From positions 930,001 through 994,000 of the forward strand of contig NZ_JACFSK010000001.1 of NCBI RefSeq assembly GCF_016100455.1: a DNA stretch of 64,000 nucleotides. Reading direction: 5' to 3'. The position numbers and the translations under genes are program-made. Each line of letters starts with the position of its first letter. The first letter of the stretch is position 1. Below the pieces are notes generated by a model, which saw only the letters and a list, made by a program, of their open reading frames with translations, had not been told where the DNA came from and did not search any database. Source of the stretch: Bartonella sp. M0283 (lineage in GTDB: Bacteria > Pseudomonadota > Alphaproteobacteria > Rhizobiales > Rhizobiaceae). This document shows, piece by piece, positions 1 through 9,319 of this stretch.

Positions 1-894
1 AACCTTGGAGCCATCAAGATAAATGACACGTCCCTCACGCGCCGGTTTCATATAAGTTTCCCACCCCGGCACCAATTTATTCAAAGCTTCCTTTGTCGCC
101 TCAACGCTTTTGTCAGGAGCTCCCCAGTTAATGATTACAACAAGAATATCCGGATTAAGGGAACCGAATGTTTCTGCACTGATTGGCAATACTATTTTTG
201 GAGATCCGTCTGAATGGGTCTTGTCGTTCGAAACTTCAAAAGGTTTCATTCCCAAATCATTAAGAGGTTGAGAAACGCCAATTCCCTCTCCCACAATGTT
301 GATCTGATCCATTATGATGACAGGTAAATATGTTTTGTTTTCGAGACTTTCCGGAAGCTGTTTTTTTGTTTCCTGAACATCTTCAAAATATTTTTCTTTT
401 AGAGTTTGGAATGTGGTTTCTTTACCGAAAAGTTTTGCAAGATTTTCTTCAATGACAAAATTATCAAGATGACCGGTTGTGTAATGCTGCATATAGACGG
501 GCGCAACGGTAGAAAGCTGTTTGACCTTATCGACATCGAACTCCGTACCAATAATAAGATCCGGTTTCATTGAATAAAGTTTTTCAAGATCAACTTGACG
601 GTTATTCCCTATGCCCTGAGGTTTTTTCTGGTTCGGCCCGAACAGAGTATCAATGAAATCGGCACCGACCTGATATGTGCCGTCATCGGCGCGGCCAAAA
701 CTGCCAATCGGATTGACTCCAAGCTCGATCATCGGAATGGCGATTGCTGGCTCACTCATTACAACGACCCTCTTGGGATGATCCGGAATATCGACTGTGC
801 GCCCCATAGTATCAACGACTTCCCGAGCCTCGGCGGTTGCGGAAATTGCGAGTAGAACAGTGCTGATTAACAAAGTTGAATATTTGATACGCAT
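1..894 (-). CDS. Iron/siderophore ABC transporter substrate-binding protein (3' end beyond window)
   Basis: Periplasmic binding protein that would capture an iron chelate and hand it to the two FecCD permeases encoded just upstream. I read 298 codons from the ATG at 894 to the window edge with no stop, so the C-terminus is missing. Residues 1-23 form a Sec signal peptide (basic start, hydrophobic core, cleavage after an AEA motif). The mature start, VVDTMGRTVDIPDHPKRVVV, is the usual opening of FepB/FhuD/CeuE-type helical-backbone proteins, followed by a KPDLIIG segment. It is the last gene of the ATPase-permease-permease-binding protein operon, 11 bases after the second permease. The ligand (catecholate, hydroxamate or another chelate) cannot be read from the sequence. 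Confidence 0.9.
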   Translation of the reverse strand, partial: MRIKYSTLLISTVLLAISATAEAREVVDTMGRTVDIPDHPKRVVVMSEPAIAIPMIELGVNPIGSFGRADDGTYQVGADFIDTLFGPNQKKPQGIGNNRQVDLEKLYSMKPDLIIGTEFDVDKVKQLSTVAPVYMQHYTTGHLDNFVIEENLAKLFGKETTFQTLKEKYFEDVQETKKQLPESLENKTYLPVIIMDQINIVGEGIGVSQPLNDLGMKPFEVSNDKTHSDGSPKIVLPISAETFGSLNPDILVVIINWGAPDKSVEATKEALNKLVPGWETYMKPAREGRVIYLDGSKV

Positions 895-905
895 GAAATA
901 TTTCC

Positions 906-1967
906 TTATTTTTGAAAATACTGACGAAGGGTTTTTAGGCGTAAAACGATAATGAACAACGGAACACCGATAATGGTGGTTGTTAATCCCAAAGGCATAG
1001 CAATGGTTGTTGCGTTTTTCGAAATGATGTCGGCCCCGATGACGAGATTTGCCCCCACAAGACCCGAAAGATAAAGTCTGGCACTCCCATTCGCACCACT
1101 CATAAATTGTGCAAGTTGCGGTGCCAGAATGCCTAAAAAAGCGAGCGGCCCCACAATTGTTACAGAAGCCGCACTTAACAAGACAGCGAATAATAATAAT
1201 AGGGGACGGGAAATGATAACCGGTTCACCGAGCGATTGTGCAAGCTCGTTTCCCAAGTCGTACCGGTTGAGAGAATGTCCTGAGAGAAAAATTCCGACGA
1301 GGCTGAACACAAAAAGCGGTAGAAATGCCGAAACGCTTAACCAGTTGGCCTGAAAAAGAGAACCGGCCATCCAGCTCGATGCATTGTAGGAGGCTTCGGT
1401 TGGCAGATAAAGTATCAGGAAAGAATTGATTGAAGCAAGGACCGTTGCAACGGCAATCCCCATTAATAGAATTACCAGACCACCTGAATGCCGGTTACCA
1501 ACCAGAGCAAGCAACACCAATGCGGTGCCCAAGCCTCCGGCAAGAGAAGCAAATGTGATGAGAACACGGGAGGCTGTAGGAATGAAAGCAAGCAAAACAA
1601 TTGTCGTTGTCAAGGAACCGTGACTGATACCGAACAAACCCGGATCAGCCAAAGGATTACGGGCAATCGGTTGTAGAATAGCTCCGGAAACTGCCACACT
1701 CCAGCCAATCAAGAATGCCAAAGCCAAACGTGGAAGGCGCACATCCCATAAAGCAAAATAGGATTGGTGATTGATCTCTTCGCCCGAGACAAGTTTCAAG
1801 AAATCGTAAAGGCCGGTATCGATTGTTCCTAAATTCAAGGAAATGAGAAAAAGAAAAAATGCGGACAATAAAAGCAAAATCCCGACCAGGAAATTGCGGA
1901 TGACAAGCTCTTTTCCATTTGCAAAGCGGATCGAAAGCCGTTCGTCAAGTGTGCGCGATATCTTCAT
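906..1967 (-). CDS. FecCD-family iron-chelate ABC transporter permease (second)
   Basis: Inner-membrane permease of the iron/siderophore importer, about 353 residues with many hydrophobic segments typical of the BtuC/FecCD family. Family marks include the PLADPGLFGIS segment after the third helix and a GPLAFLGILAPQLA stretch near the C-terminus, which corresponds to the ATPase-contact region. I place the start at the ATG at 1967 because it overlaps the stop of the preceding permease in an ATGA arrangement, which suggests translational coupling. The longer open frame upstream (to 2111) lies inside the preceding gene and is not credible. The two permeases should form a heterodimer. Confidence 0.92.
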   Translation of the reverse strand: MKISRTLDERLSIRFANGKELVIRNFLVGILLLLSAFFLFLISLNLGTIDTGLYDFLKLVSGEEINHQSYFALWDVRLPRLALAFLIGWSVAVSGAILQPIARNPLADPGLFGISHGSLTTTIVLLAFIPTASRVLITFASLAGGLGTALVLLALVGNRHSGGLVILLMGIAVATVLASINSFLILYLPTEASYNASSWMAGSLFQANWLSVSAFLPLFVFSLVGIFLSGHSLNRYDLGNELAQSLGEPVIISRPLLLLFAVLLSAASVTIVGPLAFLGILAPQLAQFMSGANGSARLYLSGLVGANLVIGADIISKNATTIAMPLGLTTTIIGVPLFIIVLRLKTLRQYFQK

Positions 1968-2974
1968 ATGTCGTTCCTGTTCTTTGGAGAAACATAGAAT
2001 TTTCGGATCAATAAAATGAAAACGATACCGCCGAATAGATCCAGAATAATTCCGGTATTGACGACATAGGGTTGAAAAGCATTTTGCGAGATAGTACTCG
2101 CCAAAAGACATAGAGTAGCTCCCGTTAATGCCGAAGCCGGTAAAGTTACTTTAAAATCCTGTCCGACAAGCGGTTTTATCATATGTGGAACAATCAGACC
2201 GATAAAACTGATCGGTCCGCAGACGGCTACAGCGGAACACGAGGCGACAATTGCGCATGCCAGAGCGAAACGGGAAACAGCGACCGTTCTTACCCCCATT
2301 GAAGAGGCTTTCTCGCTGCCAAGGAGAATGAGGGTTAGCGGCTTCGACAACATAAAAATCAATGCTAGCGCCAAGATACCAATCCACCAGAATTGATACA
2401 ACCGATCAATATATGCATGGTTGATATTACCGGCAATCCATGACAGGAACTCGCCTCTTCTATCGGCATAAGACAGTAAAAGTGCATTGCTTAGGCCGAT
2501 GAGCAGCATGGATACAAGCGAACCGGATAAAATAAGCATGAGACCGGTGGTCTTTTCATTGCCGCCGGCTATACGTGCAATGATTGTACAGAGAAGAAAA
2601 CCGAACAATCCACCACATAAAGCGGCCAACCCCTGCTCTGCCAGATTTGCGCCGAAAACGAGCGCACCACCCACGACAAAAAGCGTCGCTCCCGCATTGA
2701 TTCCGAGTGAAGAAGCGGAAGCGAGCGGATTACGGATAAGCCCTTGAAATACCAATCCCGAGCTTGCCATAATCAGACCTGCATAAATAGCAATAATGGC
2801 GCGTGGGAGGCGCTGGTAAAGGATGGATGCCTGACCATAATTGTTCGGCTCTCGCCATACCAGAACTTGAAAAACATCAGACGGCGAAGAAAATGTACCA
2901 CCCCAAGCTATTCCGAAATAGAAAACAAATAAAAAAAGAACAACACTCCCGGCCCAGAACTTGGAAAAAATCAT
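1964..2974 (-). CDS. FecCD-family iron-chelate ABC transporter permease (first)
   Basis: First of two inner-membrane permease subunits, about 336 residues. It shows the family landmarks RLPRAIIAIYAG, then GLIRNPLASASSLGINAGA, and near the C-terminus GPISFIGLIVPHM, the conserved loop that contacts the ATPase. The start at 2974 follows the ATPase stop codon by one base and is preceded by GGAAG. A longer frame reaching 3049 would overlap the ATPase gene and is rejected. It pairs with the downstream permease in an importer for an iron chelate. Which chelate is not visible. Confidence 0.92.
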   Translation of the reverse strand: MIFSKFWAGSVVLFLFVFYFGIAWGGTFSSPSDVFQVLVWREPNNYGQASILYQRLPRAIIAIYAGLIMASSGLVFQGLIRNPLASASSLGINAGATLFVVGGALVFGANLAEQGLAALCGGLFGFLLCTIIARIAGGNEKTTGLMLILSGSLVSMLLIGLSNALLLSYADRRGEFLSWIAGNINHAYIDRLYQFWWIGILALALIFMLSKPLTLILLGSEKASSMGVRTVAVSRFALACAIVASCSAVAVCGPISFIGLIVPHMIKPLVGQDFKVTLPASALTGATLCLLASTISQNAFQPYVVNTGIILDLFGGIVFILLIRKFYVSPKNRNDI

Positions 2975-2975
2975 T

Positions 2976-3776
2976 TTATTCTTCCATGTACCGAACAGAC
3001 TGGGTCGCGTCGGGATAAGGCTGACAAATGAGATGCCCGTTATGGACAAACAATTCTGCCGGAATTCCGAAGACTTGCTGTAAATTTTCTTCCGTTACAA
3101 TGTCTTGCGTTCGACCATGAGCATGAATTTTACCCGCTTTCACCATCACAACATAATCGGCAAAATAGGTGGCCAGATTGATATCGTGCAAAACGACGAT
3201 GACAGTCTTCTTCAGTTCGCAACTCAATTCGCGAACGAGATTCAAAATAGCGTACTGATATTTGACATCGAGATGATTGACGGGCTCGTCAAGCAATATC
3301 ATATCGGTTTTTTGCGCCAATACGAGCGCGAGCCAGGCTCTTTGCTTTTGTCCGCCTGAAAGAGAATTAACAGGTAAATGCGCCTTGTCAGCAAGCCCGA
3401 CAATCTCGAGAACTTGGTGGAAATATTCGCGATCTTTCGCTGAAGGGTCGGAAAATAAAGAATTACGTGCATAAGAGGAGAGCTCGATAAGTTGTCCCAA
3501 TGTAAGGTAATCGGGACAAAAACTCTCCTGAGGAAGATAAGAAACGAGTTGCGCAAGTTGTTTCCGATGAAAACTTCTTATATCGCGCCCATCCAAAGTG
3601 ATCTTGCCACCTTGAAGATCCAGAAATCCCATTATCGCTTTGAGAAGCGTTGATTTGCCACAACCATTTTGACCGATAAGAGCTGTAACTTCACCAGGAA
3701 CAAAATTGACGGAAATATCATGCAAGATTGTCAACTTGCCATATCCGGCTTTTACGTTGTGCAAGTCCAGTTTCAT
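2976..3776 (-). CDS. Iron-chelate ABC transporter ATP-binding protein (FepC/FhuC type)
   Basis: Cytoplasmic ATPase that drives the importer, 266 residues, the usual length. Walker A GQNGCGKST is at about residues 35-43. The ABC signature LSGGQKQRAWLAL, Walker B MILLDEP with a following HLD, and the switch histidine in VVLHDINLA are all present, so the enzyme looks intact. It is the first gene of the operon. Its Shine-Dalgarno (GAGGG) lies in the 3' arm of a perfect 6-bp inverted repeat directly before the ATG (see 3779-3801), which may limit translation. Iron-dependent regulation is likely from the family, but I could not identify an Irr, RirA or Fur operator with confidence. Confidence 0.95.
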   Translation of the reverse strand: MKLDLHNVKAGYGKLTILHDISVNFVPGEVTALIGQNGCGKSTLLKAIMGFLDLQGGKITLDGRDIRSFHRKQLAQLVSYLPQESFCPDYLTLGQLIELSSYARNSLFSDPSAKDREYFHQVLEIVGLADKAHLPVNSLSGGQKQRAWLALVLAQKTDMILLDEPVNHLDVKYQYAILNLVRELSCELKKTVIVVLHDINLATYFADYVVMVKAGKIHAHGRTQDIVTEENLQQVFGIPAELFVHNGHLICQPYPDATQSVRYMEE

Positions 3777-3778
3777 AT

Positions 3779-3801
3779 CGCCCTCAATTTATTTTAGGGC
3801 G
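3779..3801 (-). promoter_or_regulatory. Hairpin covering the ribosome-binding site of the iron ABC ATPase gene
   Basis: On the minus strand CGCCCT and AGGGCG form a perfect 6-bp stem around an 11-base AT-rich loop, ending two bases before the ATG at 3776. The 3' arm contains the purine-rich AGGG that serves as Shine-Dalgarno. If it folds in the mRNA it would hide the ribosome-binding site. The structure is read directly; any regulatory role is inference. Confidence 0.4.
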
Positions 3802-4313
3802 TAAACTATATAAAATTTCTCAAGTTTGCAATCTCAAAAAATAAGGGAATATTTTCGGATATTACCTGTTTTCTATAAGATCATACGGATATTAAGTCGT
3901 GTAGACACCGTCATGATAAAATTGAGCGCTCCACCTGCCCTTGTTGTGGTTGCGGAAATGCTAACAAGTCCGACATTTTGAACTAATAGATTTCCGTATG
4001 TGATGAAGCTAACAAATTATTTTTGCTATCCACTGTAGTAACGAGATAGCTAATCAATCAATAATACCCATTCGATATGCCGGATAATGGGTTAAAAACC
4101 AATAATCCGAATTTGTCCGGCGCACTCTTCAGTTTTTCAAATTCATGATTTCCGCGGACAAAAAACCGACAAGGAGACCAATTTCAAAGCTATTTGGTAA
4201 CTGGAGTTATTGATTAGTCGCCAGGATTTCGGGCTCATTCCAAAACTGGGAAGTTTTTACAGTGCCATGTAATCATCACCGTAACATGTGATTATATTAC
4301 CCGACATCTCGCT
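3802..4313. other. Intergenic region upstream of the iron-transport operon
   Basis: About 510 bases between the iron-transport operon and the terminator of the hydrolase gene. No convincing gene was found; the longest frames are short and lack ribosome-binding sites. The promoter of the iron operon must lie near 3800-3850 (minus strand), where an AT-rich TATATAG stretch could serve as a -10, but I cannot assign a -35 or an iron operator. Confidence 0.5.
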
Positions 4314-4314
4314 G

Positions 4315-4369
4315 AAAAAATGCCGACATCTGGATGTTGTTAACCGAGAATATTGTGCCGGCATTTTTA
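4315..4369 (-). terminator. Probable Rho-independent terminator of the tatD/hydrolase end of the operon
   Basis: Read on the minus strand, AAAAATGCCG and CGGCATTTTT are complementary arms about 35 bases apart, with the second arm running into a T tract. It starts about 10 bases after the stop codon of the hydrolase gene at 4379. The long loop makes it weaker than a classic terminator. Confidence 0.5.
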
Positions 4370-4378
4370 TTCAATGGC

Positions 4379-5191
4379 CTATTTTGCGTCGACCTCGAAA
4401 GTTAGTCCTTGATAGGCTGGTTCGACATTGTCGGGCGTATATTTCGCCACCTCGTCGTAATCCAGAGCAATATGCATATGTGTCAAGATAACCCGCTTGG
4501 CATTGAGTTTTTTACCCCATTCAACCGCTTGGTCGACGGAAAAATGACTTGGATGAGGGCGATATTGCAGAGCACCGATAATCAGAACATCAAGGTTTTC
4601 GAGATATTGTGGCGTCTCTTCAGGAAAAGCATTCACATCCGTACAATAGGCGACGTCATCCAGCCGGAAACCGAGCGAGTGGATATCTCCGTGTATTTGT
4701 AAAACAGGCATAAGGGTTATCGGCCCGCCCGCCCCCACTATAGTGAATTTGTTGTAAGGGGTAATTTTTATACGGTTTAATATTGGAGGATAATTCGACC
4801 CTTCCGGCGTTTTGAAACAATAGCCGAATGCTTCGTCTAGTCTTTGGTATGTCTCATCATCCGCATAGATATTCATAAGATGATGTTGGCTTATTGCATA
4901 AGTCCTCAGATCATCAATTCCGTGAATATGATCTGCATGGGGATGAGTATAGACGACAGACGTTATTTCATGAACATGATGGTCAACCATCTGCGAACGG
5001 AAGTCCGGCCCTGTGTCGACAACAACGGTTGTTCGATCTCCATTTTCCTTGATACGTTCAATCAATATCGATGCGCGATAGCGATAATTTTTCGGATTAT
5101 CGGGGTTGCATGCCCCCCAATCACCATTAGCACGGGGAACCCCCGGCGAGGAGCCGCAACCAAGTATTGTAAACTTGTAGCGATCTTGCAT
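4379..5191 (-). CDS. MBL-fold metallo-hydrolase (PhnP-like)
   Basis: A 270-residue metallo-beta-lactamase-fold hydrolase. The metal-binding HxHxDH motif is THPHADHIHG with H83, H85, D87 and H88, and further ligands fit D59 in VVVDTGPDF and a late histidine in LTHMH. The N-terminus ILGCGSSPGVPR is characteristic of the PhnP-like subgroup, which includes cyclic phosphodiesterases. The real substrate is unknown; 'phosphonate metabolism' should not be assumed, because no phn genes are nearby. It follows tatD by 10 bases and closes the metG-tatD-hydrolase run, an order I recall from other Rhizobiales. Confidence 0.88.
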   Translation of the reverse strand: MQDRYKFTILGCGSSPGVPRANGDWGACNPDNPKNYRYRASILIERIKENGDRTTVVVDTGPDFRSQMVDHHVHEITSVVYTHPHADHIHGIDDLRTYAISQHHLMNIYADDETYQRLDEAFGYCFKTPEGSNYPPILNRIKITPYNKFTIVGAGGPITLMPVLQIHGDIHSLGFRLDDVAYCTDVNAFPEETPQYLENLDVLIIGALQYRPHPSHFSVDQAVEWGKKLNAKRVILTHMHIALDYDEVAKYTPDNVEPAYQGLTFEVDAK

Positions 5192-5201
5192 AAATCTTGT
5201 C

Positions 5202-5975
5202 CTATTTCATCTTGGAGAAAATACGGTAAGCATTTTCCGTGGTGTGCTTGGCTATTTCATCAAAAGGGACACCAAGAACATCAGCCAATACTAACGCAGT
5301 CTGTTTGACAAAGGAAGGTTCATTTGTCTTGCCCCTGAAGGGCACGGGCGCGAGATAAGGTGAATCGGTTTCGACCAACACTCGTTCTATTGGCACGGTT
5401 TTGGCAATCTGGCGGACATTTTCAGCATTTTTAAACGTCAATATGCCTGAAAACGAGATATATCCGCCAAGCTCAAGTGCCGTTTGTGCAAGCTCACCTC
5501 CGGATGAAAAACTATGAAGAATGAAAGGAAATTTTCCTTTTTTTGTTTCTTCAACCAGAATGTCGCGTGTGTCATTGTCGGCATCGCGCGTATGGATAAC
5601 GAGTGGCAAAAAGCTTTCGCGGGCGGCAACGATATGTTCGTGAAAATTACGTTTTTGCTCCGCGGGTGTAGCATCGTCATAATGGTAATCGAGCCCCACC
5701 TCGCCTATCGCCACAACTTTCGGATTTTTTGCAAATTCCAGAAGTTTTTCGGCTGTCGTGTCATTTTCGTCATGAGAAGAACTCGGATGTGTGCCAACCG
5801 AGCAATAAACATCCTCGAACCGCTCCGTTATATCCAACAGCTTGTCCATATCCCGAACAAGCGTGGAAATAGTGATCATCCGAGCCACGCCGGCCTGATG
5901 AGCACGATCGACGACATCATCGAGCTCGTTGCTGAAAGTCTCGAAATCCAGATGGCAATGTGTATCGACAAGCAT
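5202..5975 (-). CDS. tatD: TatD-family metal-dependent hydrolase (putative 3'-5' DNase)
   Basis: A 257-residue TIM-barrel amidohydrolase-like enzyme. The N-terminal metal site is DTHCHLDF (H6 and H8). The central GEVGLDYHY segment holds the bridging glutamate, HTRDAD and LHSFSSGG supply further histidines, and VETDSPYLAP carries the C-terminal aspartate. Homologues remove nucleotides from DNA 3' ends and have been tied to DNA repair. The gene begins two bases after metG and is probably co-translated with it. Confidence 0.93.
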   Translation of the reverse strand: MLVDTHCHLDFETFSNELDDVVDRAHQAGVARMITISTLVRDMDKLLDITERFEDVYCSVGTHPSSSHDENDTTAEKLLEFAKNPKVVAIGEVGLDYHYDDATPAEQKRNFHEHIVAARESFLPLVIHTRDADNDTRDILVEETKKGKFPFILHSFSSGGELAQTALELGGYISFSGILTFKNAENVRQIAKTVPIERVLVETDSPYLAPVPFRGKTNEPSFVKQTALVLADVLGVPFDEIAKHTTENAYRIFSKMK

Positions 5976-5977
5976 GG

Positions 5978-7525
5978 TTAATCTTCGTCTTCTGTGGGAA
6001 CGTAACGTGGAAATACCGGCTCTGGTGCCGGCAATTTCGTTTCCGAAACAATTTTCCGGCTAACTATATCATCAAGCATACGTTCGTTTTGATCAATTGC
6101 CAGCAAATCAAGGAGTTTTGAAGCTGATTGCGGAATGAAAGGACAAAGCAAAATGCCAACTTCTCTCAGTACTTCAACTGTTACATAAAGAACCGTCGAG
6201 AAACGTTTGAAATCCGTCTTTTTTAGTGCCCACGGTTCTTCCGTAGCAAAATAACGATTCGCATCCGAAATAACTGCAAAAATGGCACTTAAAGCCAAAT
6301 GCGGTGCTTGCTTTGCCATTGTTTCACGAGCTGTTTGAAGCGCGTTTTTGCATTTATCCAAAAGCTCGTTATCCTGCTTGAGAAATTTGTCAGGAACCGG
6401 TACAAGGCCTTCACAGTTTTTCATAATCATCGAAAGCGATCTCTGCGCGAGATTACCAAGATCATTGGCTAGATCAGCATTCGTCCGATTGACAATAGCA
6501 TCGTGACTATAGCTTCCATCCTGCCCGAACGGCACTTCCCGCAGAAAGAAATAGCGCACCTGATCAAGACCGTAATGTTCAACCATCTTGAACGGATCAA
6601 TAACATTTCCGACGGATTTTGACATTTTTTCCCCACGGTTCAATAAAAATCCGTGTGCAAAAACACGCTTTGGAAGCGCAATCCCCGCCGACATTAAAAA
6701 TGCCGGCCAATAGATTGCATGAAAGCGGATAATGTCTTTACCGATGATGTGGGCATTCGCAGGCCAAAAATCCGCCCTTGGCGCAGTCTTGTTCGGAAAA
6801 CCGGTGGCTGTGAGATAATTTGTCAGCGCATCGACCCACACATACATGACATGCTTGGGATTACCCGGTACAGGTATTCCCCAATTGAATGTTGTACGGG
6901 ATATCGAAAGGTCTTTCAGACCCGATTTCACAAAACTGATAATTTCGTTGCGGCGTTCATTCGGACCAATGAAGTCGGGATTTTTTTCGTAAAACTCCAA
7001 TAAACGGTCTTCATATTTCGACAGACGGAAAAAATAGCTTTCCTCTTCATTCCATTCCACCGGTGAACCGACTTCTTTCTCCCGCCGGATTCCATCTTCC
7101 CCTACTTCAGTGTCGCTCTCGTCATAGTAAGCTTCCTGACGCACAGAATACCAGCCCGAATAACGATCAAGATAAATGTCGCCGTTTTCTTCCATCAACT
7201 TCCAGATGGCCTGACAGGCATCATAATGGCGCTTTTCGGTTGTACGAATAAAGTCATCATTCGAGACATTCAATGTCTTGAGCATTTTTTGAAACACCGC
7301 ACTGTTGCGGTCAGCGAGCTCCAGTGGCGTCAATCCCAGTTTTTCGGCAGTCTGCTGCATTTTCAAACCATGCTCGTCAGTGCCGGAAAGAAAAAATACA
7401 TCCTTACCATTGGCGCGTTCAAAACGCGCCATAGAATCTGTCGCAATAGCATTATAGGCATGGCCTATATGGGGATTGCCATTCGGATAAAAAATTGGTG
7501 TTGTTATATAAAATTTTTCACGCAT
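5978..7525 (-). CDS. metG: Methionine--tRNA ligase
   Basis: Class I aminoacyl-tRNA synthetase that charges tRNA-Met. The HIGH motif is at H19-H22 in [10 protein letters not shown], and KMSKS lies in [12 protein letters not shown] near residue 300. The 515-residue length fits the short alphaproteobacterial form, without the C-terminal tRNA-binding domain of longer MetRS enzymes. The zinc-knuckle region (YYDESDTEV) lacks the four cysteines of zinc-binding MetRS, as expected for this subgroup. It lies between holB and tatD on the same strand. Confidence 0.97.
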   Translation of the reverse strand: MREKFYITTPIFYPNGNPHIGHAYNAIATDSMARFERANGKDVFFLSGTDEHGLKMQQTAEKLGLTPLELADRNSAVFQKMLKTLNVSNDDFIRTTEKRHYDACQAIWKLMEENGDIYLDRYSGWYSVRQEAYYDESDTEVGEDGIRREKEVGSPVEWNEEESYFFRLSKYEDRLLEFYEKNPDFIGPNERRNEIISFVKSGLKDLSISRTTFNWGIPVPGNPKHVMYVWVDALTNYLTATGFPNKTAPRADFWPANAHIIGKDIIRFHAIYWPAFLMSAGIALPKRVFAHGFLLNRGEKMSKSVGNVIDPFKMVEHYGLDQVRYFFLREVPFGQDGSYSHDAIVNRTNADLANDLGNLAQRSLSMIMKNCEGLVPVPDKFLKQDNELLDKCKNALQTARETMAKQAPHLALSAIFAVISDANRYFATEEPWALKKTDFKRFSTVLYVTVEVLREVGILLCPFIPQSASKLLDLLAIDQNERMLDDIVSRKIVSETKLPAPEPVFPRYVPTEDED

Positions 7526-7605
7526 CGGATATCCAACTATATCAATATCAGCTTTTCATCTGACATAGCGATAGTTGAGGCACTTGTCACGGAAAAACCA
7601 AATAG

Positions 7606-8649
7606 TCAGACATCTTCCGCAAACAATTTATGAAGTTTATAAAGAACATTAATCACAAATTGTTTTTTATCCAGATTAAATGCTTCTGTTTTTGCGATCT
7701 CGTCAGCAATATTCTTCCATGCATCGGCATACCGGTTACTGAGCAACGAATTCCCTCCAAGGCCTGCTTTCATCGCTTTTGATGAGATAATAGAAAGCAA
7801 ATTATCGCAAAACTGGTGAAATTGAATAACAGCGTCCCGCCCCGATAAGGCTTGGGCAATTGTCTGTGCTTTAACAACATCAAAGACCAGCCCATTCAAT
7901 ATTTCCCGTTGAACGCGGATAATTTCCATTCCGCCATAACATATCAATAGAGCTGCTTTTCTGACACTTCCTTCGGATTCTGCTATGATTGCGTCTAGTT
8001 CGGAGGTTTGTGGTAACTGGTTTACCAGAATATGGTGGAGCGCTTTTTCCATATTATCGTAGTCAAGTGGACGAAATTTGATGAGATGGCAGCGCGAACG
8101 GATTGTTGGCAATAAACGCCCCGACGAATTCGATATAAGAATAAAAAGCGTTTTTTCCGGTGGTTCTTCAAGGGTTTTCAAAACGCCGTTTGCGGCAGCT
8201 CTATTCATATCGTCAGCCGTATCGATAATCACGACTCGCCAACCGCCATTATAGGATTTTTGAGCCAGAAAACGGTTGATTTCTCTTATATCATCAACCG
8301 TTATTCCGGTATTGAAGCGTTCTGTTTTATTGTCATATCGCCTTGAAATATGGATGACAGACGGATGACTGCCCTGCGCAATTTGCCGCCAAATTGGCGA
8401 GCTCTCCTCGGGGGCTACAAAATCTCCGGAAACCGAGGAAAGAATGTTCCATGTTAGATGGTAAGCTAATGTTGCCTTTCCGATACCAAGCGGGCCTTCA
8501 AACAACAAGGCATGATGAAGACGCCCCTCTTTACGCATGTTGCCGAGTGAGCTTATTACGCCGTTGTGGCCAAAAATATGTGTGTTTTGCGAAGGACGGA
8601 TAACGCCATCAATGTCATCATATTGTTTTGGCGTTTCAAGTGCTTGCAT
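7606..8649 (-). CDS. holB: DNA polymerase III subunit delta'
   Basis: Clamp-loader subunit, 347 residues. The AAA+ ATPase fold is visible: a P-loop at about residues 52-60 (GPLGIGKAT), a DxxDDMN segment in place of Walker B, and sensor motifs around LEEPPEKTLFIL and TIRSRC, the SRC motif typical of delta' and gamma subunits. It begins inside the end of tmk (14-base overlap), so the two are likely translationally coupled. This is the standard Rhizobiales order tmk-holB-metG. Confidence 0.94.
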   Translation of the reverse strand: MQALETPKQYDDIDGVIRPSQNTHIFGHNGVISSLGNMRKEGRLHHALLFEGPLGIGKATLAYHLTWNILSSVSGDFVAPEESSPIWRQIAQGSHPSVIHISRRYDNKTERFNTGITVDDIREINRFLAQKSYNGGWRVVIIDTADDMNRAAANGVLKTLEEPPEKTLFILISNSSGRLLPTIRSRCHLIKFRPLDYDNMEKALHHILVNQLPQTSELDAIIAESEGSVRKAALLICYGGMEIIRVQREILNGLVFDVVKAQTIAQALSGRDAVIQFHQFCDNLLSIISSKAMKAGLGGNSLLSNRYADAWKNIADEIAKTEAFNLDKKQFVINVLYKLHKLFAEDV

Positions 8650-9289
8650 CTTTCTTCCTGTCCAAAAAAAGCAAAGTTATATTTTCTATTTTTTTCGCGA
8701 TGTCATTAATATCCCGCGTTGCATCAATAACATAACATCTTTGCGGTTCGGCTTCCGCTATCTTCAGGAAAGCTTGCCTGCGAGCTTCTTGAACCGTAAG
8801 AGCATCTTTTTCAAAACGGTCTGCATTCGCGGCCTTTCCACGCCGTTTATCAGCTCTTTCCATACCTGCTTTTGCCGGCAAATCCAGTATAAAAGTGATA
8901 TCGGGCATATGTCCATGAATTGCCGATTTCTCAAGTATGTCGAGATATTGGTTAATATTCTCGCCGCTTGCCCCTTGATAAACTCTGGTCGAATCAATGA
9001 ACCGGTCACACAAGACAATTTTTCCGTTCCTTAATGCCGGTTCGATGACTTCGTTCACATGATCAATGCGTGCGGCAGCAAAAAGTGTGGCCTCAAAAAG
9101 CTTACCGGCTTTCAACGCGCTTCCCGAAAGAAGAACATGCCTTATTGCCTCGCCACCCTCAGTGCCACCGGGTTCGCGGGTAACAACCACGTCATAACCT
9201 TTTTGTTTAAGGAATTGTCCTAAAAGATTGATTTGAGTAGACTTTCCAGCCCCTTCTCCGCCCTCGAATGTAAAAAAACAGCCACTCAC
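8636..9289 (-). CDS. tmk: Thymidylate kinase
   Basis: Phosphorylates dTMP to dTDP. The 217-residue protein starts MSGCFFTFEG and carries the P-loop EGGEGAGKST at about residues 9-18, the DR motif in CDRFIDSTRVYQG, and the lid segment around RRGKAANADR. It lies after the dacA-like gene and overlaps holB, a conserved housekeeping cluster. Confidence 0.96.
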   Translation of the reverse strand: MSGCFFTFEGGEGAGKSTQINLLGQFLKQKGYDVVVTREPGGTEGGEAIRHVLLSGSALKAGKLFEATLFAAARIDHVNEVIEPALRNGKIVLCDRFIDSTRVYQGASGENINQYLDILEKSAIHGHMPDITFILDLPAKAGMERADKRRGKAANADRFEKDALTVQEARRQAFLKIAEAEPQRCYVIDATRDINDIAKKIENITLLFLDRKKDAST

Positions 9290-9319
9290 AATGAAATCCT
9301 GAACATGATTTATAATAGA

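Noticed and set aside
3777..3900. A defined Fur, Irr or RirA operator before the iron importer
   Set aside because: Regulation by iron is expected, but no stretch matches a known operator well enough to name it.
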